This document shows positions 6,984-13,759 of a DNA stretch of 34,909 bases, piece after piece. The stretch is from Deltaproteobacteria bacterium (GTDB taxonomy: Bacteria > Desulfobacterota > Desulfarculia > Adiutricales > Adiutricaceae). Location: NCBI GenBank assembly GCA_031264015.1, contig JAISET010000274.1, positions 1 through 34,909 of the forward strand. The letters run 5' to 3'. The translations under genes and the position numbers were made by a program. A model generated the notes under the pieces. That model was given only the letters and a program-made list of their open reading frames with translations. It had not been told where the DNA came from and did not search any database. How positions within the stretch are numbered: position 1 is the first letter of the stretch; each line of letters starts with the position of its first letter.

Positions 6984-7394
6984 CTGGTTTTGGAGCTGGC
7001 GGGCGCCGGGCCGGAGGGGGTCGGCCGCCAAGTCAATTTTTTCGCCGGCTGCTCCTGCGTCTGCCGGAGATGCGGGGCCCTCTTGTGCGACACCTCCGAC
7101 AAGTTCGAGTCCGGGCGCGGCTGGGCGGCCTTCGACGACTCCGAGGCCGAGGCCGCGCCGGCCCGGCCGGACCCCTCCTCCCCCGATGGCCGGACCGAGA
7201 TCGTCTGCGCCAACTGTCTGCGGCGCCCGGGCCACGTCTTCGAGGGCGGGGGCCACACGTGGAGGAACCTCAGGCGCTGCGTCAACTCCGTCTCTATTTC
7301 TTTTGTCGGCGGGGCGACGGCGGGCGACGACGGGCTGAAAGCCGGTCGGGCGGAAATTGAACGGCTGAAAAAAGGGCGGGATGATGACGAATAA
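6984..7394 (+). CDS. msrB: MsrB-like methionine-R-sulfoxide reductase, diverged
   Basis: MsrB enzymes reduce methionine-R-sulfoxide. Most family marks are present: CRRCG (first zinc CxxC), KFESGRGWAAF (family KFDSGxGWPSF), CANC (second zinc CxxC), GHVF, and the catalytic-cysteine block RRCVNSVSISF (family RYCINSASL). The first histidine of the usual HLGHVF is replaced (RRPGHVF), and the PTG before the catalytic block is lost, so activity is uncertain. There is no ATG in frame. CTG 6984 sits 5 nt after AAGGAGG; TTG 6990 is the alternative. The gene lies directly before the methionine-type transporter. A 100-bp copy of its 3' end is stranded at 29072-29174. Confidence 0.72.
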   Translation: MVLELAGAGPEGVGRQVNFFAGCSCVCRRCGALLCDTSDKFESGRGWAAFDDSEAEAAPARPDPSSPDGRTEIVCANCLRRPGHVFEGGGHTWRNLRRCVNSVSISFVGGATAGDDGLKAGRAEIERLKKGRDDDE

Positions 7395-7433
7395 AACTTC
7401 CCGCCGGACGTCGACGACGTCAACGAGGCGCCA

Positions 7434-8177
7434 GTGATCGAGCTCAAGTCAGTCTCCAAGACCTACAAGACGGCGGGCGGGACCCTTCGGGCCCTGGAAG
7501 ACGTCTCCGTCGAGATAGGGGCGGGCATGGCCTGGGGCTTCATAGGGCTCTCCGGGGCGGGCAAGTCCACGCTCCTGCGCTGCGTCAACCTCCTGGAGCG
7601 TCCCGACTCGGGCGAGGTCCTGGTGGACGGGGAGGACCTGATGAGGCTCTCGGTCAAGGAGCTTCTGAGGCGCAGGCAGAAGATCGGCATGATCTTCCAG
7701 CATTTTAACCTGCTGCACAACTGCACCGTCTTCGACAACGTCTCCTTCCCCCTGGCCGTGGCCAGGGTCAAAAAGGACCAGATCAAAGTCCGGGTTTTAA
7801 GGAGCCTCGACGTGGTGGGCCTGGCCGACCGGGCCCGGGACTATCCCGCCAAGCTCTCGGGGGGTCAGAAACAGAGGGTTGCCATCGCCCGGGCCATCGC
7901 CATGGAGCCCAAGATTCTCCTTTGCGACGAGCCCACCTCGGCCCTGGACCCGCAGACCACGGCGACCATCCTCGAATATTTGAAAAAGGTCAACGTGGGG
8001 ATGGGCATCACCGTGGTGCTGGTCACCCACGAGATGGAGGCGGCCCGGGAGGTCTGCCGGACGGTCTCTGTCTTGGAGCGGGGCAGGCTGGTGGAGAACG
8101 TCGACATGGGCTGCCCCCACATCTCCCCCCGGTCGGTTCTGGCCAGACATCTCTTCGGGAACGGGGGCGGCATATGA
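7434..8177 (+). CDS. metN: MetN-type ABC transporter ATPase, without NIL domain
   Basis: A 247-residue ATPase that powers uptake through the permease encoded next. Walker A GLSGAGKST is at residues 38-46, the signature LSGGQKQR at 141-148, Walker B ILLCDEP at 161-167, and the switch histidine in VTHEM. The sequence is closest in style to MetN of the methionine uptake (MUT) family. MetN normally has about 100 extra residues forming the C-terminal NIL domain that senses methionine; this protein stops before it, so feedback inhibition of that kind is absent. The start is GTG at 7434. The stop overlaps the permease start (ATGA). Confidence 0.85.
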   Translation: MIELKSVSKTYKTAGGTLRALEDVSVEIGAGMAWGFIGLSGAGKSTLLRCVNLLERPDSGEVLVDGEDLMRLSVKELLRRRQKIGMIFQHFNLLHNCTVFDNVSFPLAVARVKKDQIKVRVLRSLDVVGLADRARDYPAKLSGGQKQRVAIARAIAMEPKILLCDEPTSALDPQTTATILEYLKKVNVGMGITVVLVTHEMEAAREVCRTVSVLERGRLVENVDMGCPHISPRSVLARHLFGNGGGI

Positions 8178-8839
8178 CGGGCAGGATCATCGAGCTGGCG
8201 CCCCAGATCAACAAGGCCCTCCTGCAGACCTTCTACATGATGTTCTGGACCCTGGGCATAGCGGCGGTGGCGGGCATCCCTCTGGGGACTCTTTTGTACC
8301 TGATACGCCCGGGCTCGGTCATGGAAAAAAGGGGAATTTATCTGGTCTTGGACGCCCTGGTCAACATCGTGCGCTCGTTCCCATTTCTTATTTTAATGGT
8401 CGCCATCATCCCCTTCACCCGCATGCTGATCGGCTCGTCTCTGGGGACCTCGGCCGTCATCGTCCCCCTCTCCATCAGCGCCGCCCCCGACTTCGCCCGC
8501 CTGGTGGAGCAGGTGCTGATCGAGGTCGACCGGGGGGCCGTGGAGATGGCCAGGTCGGTGGGGGCCAGCACCTTTCAGATAGTCGTGCGGGTCCTGTACC
8601 GGGAGGGCCGCTCCGGCATCGTCGGGGCCGCCACCATGATCTCGGTCAGTTTTTTGTCCTACTCCACCGTCGCCGGTCTGGTCGGCGGGGGCGGCATCGG
8701 CGACTTCGCCATCAGGTACGGCTACTACCGCTACGAGCCGCAGGTCATGATCTTCACCGTGGCGCTGATTATCATTTTGGTCCAGATTGTCCAGACAGTC
8801 GGCCGCATCGTCGCCCGCGCCCTGGACAAAAGAATTTGA
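8174..8839 (+). CDS. metI: MetI-type ABC transporter permease
   Basis: A 221-residue inner-membrane permease with five hydrophobic segments and the conserved cytoplasmic coupling loop EMARSVGASTFQIVVRV (about residues 125-141). Its length and loop match MetI, the permease of D/L-methionine importers, whose relatives carry other small amino acids and thio-compounds. It overlaps metN by 4 bp and is followed by the binding protein after 113 bp, giving the canonical N-I-Q order. Confidence 0.88.
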   Translation: MTGRIIELAPQINKALLQTFYMMFWTLGIAAVAGIPLGTLLYLIRPGSVMEKRGIYLVLDALVNIVRSFPFLILMVAIIPFTRMLIGSSLGTSAVIVPLSISAAPDFARLVEQVLIEVDRGAVEMARSVGASTFQIVVRVLYREGRSGIVGAATMISVSFLSYSTVAGLVGGGGIGDFAIRYGYYRYEPQVMIFTVALIIILVQIVQTVGRIVARALDKRI

Positions 8840-8952
8840 GGGCGTCCGCGTCTGCGGGCGTCCGAGTTCACAGGCGGCCGAATATTCACCGACCGATTTT
8901 AGCGCGAACCGACTGGCGCGCATCCGAATTTGAACGACGAGGAGGCTTTGTC

Positions 8953-9777
8953 GTGAAAAAAACCATCTTTTTATTGTCTCTGGCCGTCCTGGCGGCCCTG
9001 GCTCTTTCCCTCGCCATGCCGCGGGGCTCCCTGGCGGCCGACGACCCCAAGGTCATCAAGTTCGCCGTCAACAATCTCAAGGTCTACGAGGACACCACCA
9101 GGGTCCTGGCCGAGGAGGTCAAGAAGCTCGGCTACACCCTGGAGTTCATCTTCCTGGCCGACAACACCCAGATCAACGAGGCCGTGGAGAGCGGCGAGTA
9201 TTTCGCCAACTACCATCAGCACACCCCCTACATGGAGGAGTTCAACCGCGGCCACAAGGCCCACCTGGCCGCCGCCTTCAAAGTCTTCACCGACAAGTCG
9301 GGCCTGTTCTCCAAGAGGTATGCCTCCCTCGACGACCTCCCCCGGGGCGCCAAAATCAGCCTGCCCGTGGACGTCGGCAACAACTTCCGCACCTACGTCA
9401 TGCTGGCCAACGCCGGCCTCATCACCATTAAGGACGGCGTCGAGCCGGCCCGGATCACCCAGAACGACGTCACCTCCAACCCCAAAAACCTGGAGTTCAT
9501 CGAGGTCGACTACACCATGCTGGGCCGGGCTCTCGAGGAGGCCGACGCCGGATTCTTGTACGCCACGGTGGCCGCGGAGATCGGGCTGGACATCTCCAAG
9601 GACGCCCTGGCCACCGAGCCCCCCGAGCTGCAGGCGGCCGACATCATCGCCGTCCGGGAGGAGAACCTGACCGACCCCCGCGCGGAGATCCTGAAGAAGG
9701 CCTTCTACACCGACGCCCTGAAAACGGCCCTGACCGACTCCTATGCGGGCCGCAACATCCTGGATCCCGCATGGTGA
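8953..9777 (+). CDS. metQ: MetQ/NlpA-family substrate-binding protein
   Basis: A 274-residue periplasmic ligand-binding protein for the MetNI-like importer. The start is GTG at 8953, preceded by GAGGAGG; earlier in-frame starts lack a ribosome site and would put 39 residues before the signal peptide. The signal sequence KKTIFLLSLAVLAALALSLA ends near SLAA. No lipobox cysteine is present, although most MetQ proteins are lipoproteins, so this one is probably soluble or anchored differently. Mature-domain blocks such as NYHQHTPYMEEFN and SLPVDVGNNFRTYVMLANAG are typical of the family. The substrate is likely methionine or a related compound and cannot be fixed from sequence. Confidence 0.87.
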   Translation: MKKTIFLLSLAVLAALALSLAMPRGSLAADDPKVIKFAVNNLKVYEDTTRVLAEEVKKLGYTLEFIFLADNTQINEAVESGEYFANYHQHTPYMEEFNRGHKAHLAAAFKVFTDKSGLFSKRYASLDDLPRGAKISLPVDVGNNFRTYVMLANAGLITIKDGVEPARITQNDVTSNPKNLEFIEVDYTMLGRALEEADAGFLYATVAAEIGLDISKDALATEPPELQAADIIAVREENLTDPRAEILKKAFYTDALKTALTDSYAGRNILDPAW

Positions 9778-10799
9778 GGCCCGACGAACCGATCGAATTC
9801 CCCGCGCCGGGCCGCCCCGTCCCTTTCCTCGCGGCGCGGCGGGAACCCGGGGCGCCCCGGGACCACCCCGGGGTCGCCGGCCTGATAGGCGGCACCCCGC
9901 TCGCCGAGCTCGCCAAATTCGCCGCCAGCCACCGGGCCGGGGCCAGGCTCCTGGCCAAGCTGGAGTTCTTCAACCCCTTAAGCTCGGTCAAGGACCGCAT
10001 AGGCCTGGCCATGGTCGAGGCGGCGGAGCGGGGGGGCAGGCTCGCGCCCGGGGGCGTCATAGTCGAGCCCAGCAGCGGCAACACAGGCGTCGCCCTGGCT
10101 TTCGTTGCGGCGGCCAGGGGCTATCGGCTGGTCGTCACCATGCCCGAGAGCATGAGCGTCGAGAGGCGTTCCATTTTAAAGGCCCTCGGCGCCCAGGTGG
10201 TCCTGACCCCGGCCTCGGACGGCATGAGGGGGGCCGTGCGCAAGGCCGAGGAGATCGGCGCGCAGATTCCCGGGAGCTTTCTGCCGCAGCAGTTTAAAAA
10301 CCCCGCCAACCCCAGGGTCCACCGGGAGACCACCGGGCCCGAGATCTGGGGCGGCAGCGCGGGCGAGGTGGACGTCCTGGTCTGCGGGGTGGGCACAGGA
10401 GGCACCGTCACCGGCGCGGGCGAGTATCTCAAAGGCGCGAAGCCGTCGGTGAAAATTGTGGCCGTCGAACCCGACTCCTCCCCGGTTCTCTCCGGCGGCG
10501 CCCCCGGGCCCCACAAGATCCAGGGCATCGGCGCGGGCTTCGTGCCGGACGTGTTGAACCTCGAGATTCTCGACGAGATATTCAGGGTCAAGGACTTGGA
10601 GGCCTGCGACACGGCCAGGGAGCTCGCCAGAACGGAGGGACTGTTCGTCGGCGTCTCCGCCGGGGCCGCCGTCTTCGCCGCCACCGCTTTGGCCAGGCGC
10701 GCCGAGAACCGCGGCAGGACCATTGTGGCCGTCGTCCCCGACTCGGGGGAGAGATACCTCTCGACGGCCCTGTTCGACAACCCCGACTATAAGACGTGA
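9771..10799 (+). CDS. cysK: Cysteine synthase family (CysK-like) PLP enzyme
   Basis: A 342-residue fold-type II PLP enzyme. The PLP lysine is K74 in NPLSSVKDRIG, the substrate loop is PSSGNTG (100-106), and the phosphate-binding loop is GVGTGGTVTG (206-215). CysK joins O-acetylserine with sulfide to give cysteine; close relatives use O-phosphoserine or other sulfur nucleophiles including thiols. About 35 extra residues precede the usual start, rich in proline and glycine. The gene overlaps metQ by 7 bp, so transport and sulfur assimilation are co-expressed. That makes a sulfur-containing substrate for the importer plausible. Confidence 0.88.
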   Translation: MVRPDEPIEFPAPGRPVPFLAARREPGAPRDHPGVAGLIGGTPLAELAKFAASHRAGARLLAKLEFFNPLSSVKDRIGLAMVEAAERGGRLAPGGVIVEPSSGNTGVALAFVAAARGYRLVVTMPESMSVERRSILKALGAQVVLTPASDGMRGAVRKAEEIGAQIPGSFLPQQFKNPANPRVHRETTGPEIWGGSAGEVDVLVCGVGTGGTVTGAGEYLKGAKPSVKIVAVEPDSSPVLSGGAPGPHKIQGIGAGFVPDVLNLEILDEIFRVKDLEACDTARELARTEGLFVGVSAGAAVFAATALARRAENRGRTIVAVVPDSGERYLSTALFDNPDYKT

Positions 10800-10821
10800 G
10801 CCGCGGTCAAAACCCGTGGCT

Positions 10822-10876
10822 CCAAGACGCCAAGACATCATGACGCCATGAAGCCACGAGACGCCACGACGCCGTG
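10822..10876. repeat. Degenerate 8-bp tandem repeat
   Basis: Seven or so units of the form NNGACGCC (with variants GACATC and GAAGCC) run head to tail between cysK and the next operon. No coding frame or symmetry is evident. Confidence 0.55.
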
Positions 10877-10957
10877 ACAATGTCGCCCGACGCGCGTCCT
10901 TGCGGCCAAACTTAAAATCAACATCGGAACAAACAATTCCGGTGTTCGCCAGCACAG

Positions 10958-11010
10958 TTCAATAATTGACCATCAACCCCGGCGTCGGCGTCGGCAAACC
11001 GACTCCGACG
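10958..11010 (+). promoter_or_regulatory. Control region of the GS-like gene, with strong hairpin
   Basis: GTTCAATAATTGAC (10957-10970) is an imperfect palindrome that includes one ATTGAC half-site of the kind seen at other promoters here. A long hairpin follows: CGTCGGCGTCGG (10983-10994) pairs with CCGACTCCGACG (10999-11010) around a CAAA loop with one mismatch. There is no T-tract, so it is not a terminator. It lies 24 nt before the start codon and could affect mRNA stability or initiation. Confidence 0.4.
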
Positions 11011-11033
11011 TCGGAAGACAAGACGGGAAGCCC

Positions 11034-12353
11034 ATGGAATATCCGGTCGACGCGCAGGCTCTTGAACTGGCGCGGGAATATATCAAGGAAAGGTCCATCA
11101 AGGCCGTGGAGGTCGGGTTCGCCGACATCAACGGCAACATCATAGGCAAGCGCCTGCCGTCCAGGTTTCTCGCCGGGCACATGCGCTCGGGGACGGGTCT
11201 CTGCCGGGCGCCTCTGACCTGGGACGTCCAGCACGAGTATTTCACCACCTCCAAGTTCGCGGGCTTCGTCCGCGGGGCCTCGGACATGATCCTGGTCCCG
11301 GACTACGCGACCATCCGGGAGATTCCCTGGCGGCCGGGGGTGGCCATAGTGCTGAGCGACCTCTACGTGGACGACGGCGACAAGATCCAGCCGGCCCCCA
11401 GGCAGGTCTTGAAAAACGTGCTGGCCAGACTCGGGAAACTCGGGTTAGTCCCCAAGGTCGGCTCCGAGATCGAGTTCTACCTTTTGGACGGCAAAAACAA
11501 CCCCCTTTTCGGGGGCAAGCAGACCTACTCCCTGGGGCAGGCCGGCATCAACAGCGAGATCATCGACCAGATCCAGTACAACCTCGAGGGCCTGGGCATC
11601 GACATCGAGGCCCTGCACACCGAGTACGGCCCCGGGCAGATGGAGCTGATCCTGGAGTACGGGGACGCCCTGGAGAGCGCCGACAACACCATCCTGGCCC
11701 GCAACGCCATCAAGGAGATCACCAAAAAGGCTGGCCTAGGCGCCACCTTCATGGCCCAGCCCTGGGTCGAGCACTCCGGCAGCGGCTTCCATCTGCACCA
11801 GAGCCTTTGGGACAAGGACGGCAAAAACCTGTTCGACTCCGACCAAAAGGTCCTGGGCTCCTACGCCTCGGGCCTGTTGAAGTGCGCCTCCGAGTTCATG
11901 GCCCTGGCCGCCCCCACTGTCAACTCCTACAAGCGCCTGGTCGAGATGTCCTTCGCCCCCACCAAGGTCGGGATCGGCTACGACAACCGCACGGTCTCGT
12001 CGCGGCTGCTGGGCTCCGGCAAAAGCGCCAGGATCGAGCACCGCACCGGCTCGGCCGACGCCAACGCCTATTTGCTGATCGCGGCGTCCCTGGCCTCGGG
12101 GGTCCACGGCCTCGAGCAAAATTTGCCCGGCCCCGAGCTGGTCACCGGCAACAACTATTTTAACGAGGCCCTCGAGAACCTCCCCAGAAACCTGCCCCAG
12201 GCCGCCGACAAGTTTGAGGCCAGCCTGCTCGCGCCAGAGTATTTCGGCGCCGAGTTCGTGGAAATCTTCTCCGAGCTCATCCGCTTCGACATCGCCGCCC
12301 ACCACAATGCCGTCAGCGACTGGGAGCGCGACCGCTACCTAGAGAACTCGTGA
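11034..12353 (+). CDS. Glutamine synthetase family ligase (not housekeeping GlnA)
   Basis: A 439-residue ATP-dependent glutamate-amine ligase of the glutamine synthetase superfamily. Visible active-site blocks are GSEIEFYL (metal binding), EYGPGQMELIL, SGSGFHLHQSL (ATP/metal), NSYKRL and IEHRTGSADANAYL. The length and loops fit the PuuA / gamma-glutamylmethylamide synthetase / GlnA3-like group better than GlnA, since the adenylylation loop is not recognisable. Such enzymes condense glutamate with ammonia or an amine such as methylamine or putrescine. It is translationally coupled (GTGA) to a UroD-type methyltransferase, so an amine that carries or yields methyl groups is a reasonable guess, no more. 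The start is ATG 11034 with a modest GGGAAG ribosome site. Confidence 0.85.
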   Translation: MEYPVDAQALELAREYIKERSIKAVEVGFADINGNIIGKRLPSRFLAGHMRSGTGLCRAPLTWDVQHEYFTTSKFAGFVRGASDMILVPDYATIREIPWRPGVAIVLSDLYVDDGDKIQPAPRQVLKNVLARLGKLGLVPKVGSEIEFYLLDGKNNPLFGGKQTYSLGQAGINSEIIDQIQYNLEGLGIDIEALHTEYGPGQMELILEYGDALESADNTILARNAIKEITKKAGLGATFMAQPWVEHSGSGFHLHQSLWDKDGKNLFDSDQKVLGSYASGLLKCASEFMALAAPTVNSYKRLVEMSFAPTKVGIGYDNRTVSSRLLGSGKSARIEHRTGSADANAYLLIAASLASGVHGLEQNLPGPELVTGNNYFNEALENLPRNLPQAADKFEASLLAPEYFGAEFVEIFSELIRFDIAAHHNAVSDWERDRYLENS

Positions 12354-13522
12354 GCGCCGCCGCGCTGATAGTTCCGTCCTCCTCCCCCAGGAGGGGAACG
12401 CCCGCCGCAACAGTCGCTCCCGCCGCCGACGTCCCGTCCGGCGCTGTCGTCTCTCCGTCGGCCGCGGTCGTCCCGCCGCCGGCGACGCCCAGGGACAGGG
12501 TGCTCGCCGCCTTCGACCCCCTGGCCAGGCCGGCGGGTCCGGGGATTCCGGCCGGGGTCTGCCTGGGGGGCAGCTGGCCGTTTTTCGTCGAGGGGGCGTC
12601 GCTGGCCGATTTGCTGCGGGACCCGGCCGGGGCGGCCAATATTTTCTACTCGGTCAACGACCGGGTCGGCTCCGACTTTGTCACCGTGGGCACGGGGGCC
12701 ACGGCCCTCTTGTTTCAGGCGCTGGGGGCCAAAGTGGTCTGGCACCCCCGCCGCGCCCCCTCCATTGACTCGACGCTCGCCGCCAATCCGGGCGGGCTGG
12801 CCAGACTCGACCCGGCCGGGGCCCTGGAGTCCGAGGGCCTGGCCTGGCTCAAGGCCGTGGCTCGGGAGACCGTCAGACTCAACGTCTCTAATCGGGCCAT
12901 CTTCGTCAGCGGCCGGGCTCCATTCACCCTGGCGGGCCAGCTCTGCGAGCTCGAGATGCTGACCAGGGCCCTCTACAAGGACAAGCCCTTCGTCGAGGCG
13001 CTCCTGGCCTTCGCCCTTGAGCTGACGGCCGGCTATTTCGACGCCATGCTGGCTATTCCGGGGATCGACGGCATTTTCATCGCCGACCCCAGCGCCTCAG
13101 GTGACGTCCTCTCCGCCGCCCACTTCAGGAACTGGGCCCTGCCATGGACGGCGAGGCTGACGACGAGGCTGGCCCGCTGGAACAAACCGATCCTGCTGCA
13201 CGTCTGCGGCAAGATCACTGACAGGCTCGAGCAGATTTCCCTGTCCGGGGCGGGCATGATCTCCCTGGACGCCAAGGTGGGGGTCGGCGAGGCCCGGGCC
13301 ATTTTGGGGGGCAGGCTCGCCTTCGCCGGCAACGTCGACCCCGTGGGCGTCCTCGAGGACATGGACCCCGGGGGCGTCTGTCGCGAGAGCAAGCTCTGTC
13401 TGGACAAGGCCGGGGCGGGGCGGGGCGGGTTCATGCTGCTGCCCGGCTGCGACCTCTCGGCCAGGGCACCCGAGCCCAACGTCCTGGCCTTCGTCAGGGC
13501 GGCCCACGAGTATGAGTTTTAG
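12350..13522 (+). CDS. UroD-family methyltransferase 1 (MtaA/MtbA-like)
   Basis: A 390-residue protein of the uroporphyrinogen decarboxylase superfamily, in the branch that moves methyl groups between corrinoid proteins and thiols or other acceptors (MtaA, MtbA, CmuA). The zinc ligands expected of that branch are present: H284 and C286 in LLHVCGK, and C367 in LLPGCDL. Unlike true UroD it lacks decarboxylase-type arginine clusters at the N-terminus. The first 46 residues are an Ala/Pro/Ser/Val-rich low-complexity extension absent from the second paralogue at 17870. The start GTG overlaps the stop of the GS-like gene (GTGA at 12350-12353). A terminator follows at 13620. Confidence 0.82.
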   Translation: MSAAALIVPSSSPRRGTPAATVAPAADVPSGAVVSPSAAVVPPPATPRDRVLAAFDPLARPAGPGIPAGVCLGGSWPFFVEGASLADLLRDPAGAANIFYSVNDRVGSDFVTVGTGATALLFQALGAKVVWHPRRAPSIDSTLAANPGGLARLDPAGALESEGLAWLKAVARETVRLNVSNRAIFVSGRAPFTLAGQLCELEMLTRALYKDKPFVEALLAFALELTAGYFDAMLAIPGIDGIFIADPSASGDVLSAAHFRNWALPWTARLTTRLARWNKPILLHVCGKITDRLEQISLSGAGMISLDAKVGVGEARAILGGRLAFAGNVDPVGVLEDMDPGGVCRESKLCLDKAGAGRGGFMLLPGCDLSARAPEPNVLAFVRAAHEYEF

Positions 13523-13535
13523 CGGCGCGGCGCGA

Positions 13536-13552
13536 TTTGGCGCGTGATTGAC
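13536..13552 (+). promoter_or_regulatory. Tandem half-sites upstream of nitrogenase-like DK
   Basis: TTTGGC (13536-13541) and ATTGAC (13547-13552) repeat the 11-bp head-to-tail half-site spacing found at the promoters near 6558, 6763, 16771 and 16811. The site lies between the upstream methyltransferase gene and the nitrogenase-like genes. A clear -10/-35 pair beside it is not obvious. Confidence 0.45.
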
Positions 13553-13619
13553 CTCGCCGCCGACGGCCGACGGTTTGACCGCAAAGTTCCTGCGCGCCGC
13601 TTTTCACAGTCATAGTCCC

Positions 13620-13650
13620 CGCTTTCGGCTGACCGGGAGCGCCGTTTTTT
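13620..13650 (+). terminator. Intrinsic terminator before nitrogenase-like DK
   Basis: CGCTTTCGG (13620-13628) pairs with CCGGGAGCG (13633-13641, two G-U pairs) around a CTGA loop and is followed by CCGTTTTTTAATTTT. It separates the GS/UroD pair from the nitrogenase-like genes. TATAAC at 13691-13696 is a possible -10 for a new start. Confidence 0.65.
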
Positions 13651-13759
13651 AATTTTCCATTGGCGCGCGAGCCCGGGCGTTCGCGCTTTCTATAACATAT
13701 GACCAATATGTCAGACATGTCCGACCTGCCTGGAATGCCTGATATAGGGAGGGAACAAT

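Noticed and set aside
11034-12353. Housekeeping glutamine synthetase GlnA
   Set aside because: Overall length and loops fit the PuuA/GMAS-like group, and the gene sits in a specialised operon.
12350-13522. Uroporphyrinogen decarboxylase of haem synthesis
   Set aside because: HxC and the distal Cys zinc ligands and the corrinoid gene context fit MtaA/MtbA-type methyltransferases.
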